From NCBI RefSeq assembly GCF_024679095.1, contig NW_026111661.1, positions 354,688 through 418,687 on the forward strand: a stretch of DNA of 64,000 nt. The letters run 5' to 3'. The notes below the pieces were generated by a model, which saw nothing but the letters and a program-made list of their open reading frames with translations, did not search any database and was not told the DNA's origin. The translations under genes were made by a program, and so were the position numbers. Source of the stretch: Eriocheir sinensis. Taxonomy: Eukaryota; Arthropoda; Malacostraca; Decapoda; Varunidae. Below are positions 61,693 to 64,000 of the stretch, one piece after another. Each line of letters begins with the position of its first letter. Position 1 is the stretch's first letter.

Positions 61693-64000
<2,308 letters not shown>

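Overview
This window appears to be non-coding, extremely A+T-rich eukaryotic satellite DNA (roughly 85% A+T by eye). I found no convincing protein gene, tRNA, rRNA, transposon, CRISPR array or bacterial-type operon. Nothing identifies the species. Absence of unique sequence over 64 kb, a short tandem monomer, higher-order periodicity, large inverted and tandem duplications and long (AT)n tracts fit a centromeric, pericentromeric, subtelomeric or other heterochromatic array in an AT-rich nuclear genome. That placement is inference.

Organisation is hierarchical. Tier 1 is a monomer of about 45 bp (observed 42-48) with core ttttatgtgtattttg and joints such as acaaatttaca. Tier 2 is a higher-order repeat of 16 distinguishable monomers, about 0.64-0.72 kb, anchored by a monomer containing gggtattttgcatc. 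Tier 3 is a patchwork of about 35 blocks in which the T-rich strand alternates between the given strand and its complement. Tier 4 is long-range duplication: a 12.84-kb tandem duplication (about 7.4-20.2 kb and 20.2-33.1 kb), a further partial copy at 1-3.5 kb, and several inverted repeats with kilobase-scale arms (4.05-8.16 kb vs 39.53-43.64 kb; 8.16-9.13 kb vs 36.84-37.80 kb; 35.07-38.64 kb vs 49.85-53.63 kb; plus a 1-kb near-palindrome at 38.7-39.7 kb).

Five long pure (AT)n tracts (about 106-233 bp) sit inside monomers near 13.7, 26.5, 40.4, 50.4 and 62.6 kb. Comparison with allelic copies elsewhere in the window shows that at least two of them (50.4 and 62.6 kb) lie where a duplicate copy has only a short AT run.

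The many long open reading frames (up to 268 codons) are explained by the repeat: the monomer is 45 bp, a multiple of three, and its consensus has no TAA, TAG or TGA in any of the three frames of the T-rich strand. They show 15-residue periodicity in three overlapping frames and follow the orientation blocks, so none is annotated as a gene.

From about 57.15 to 63.78 kb the sequence still aligns to other parts of the window but carries many more small insertions and deletions, which looks like either uncorrected long-read sequence or a decayed array edge. No new functional system can be claimed from sequence alone; the interest lies in the nested architecture, its inversion junctions and the (AT)n expansions.
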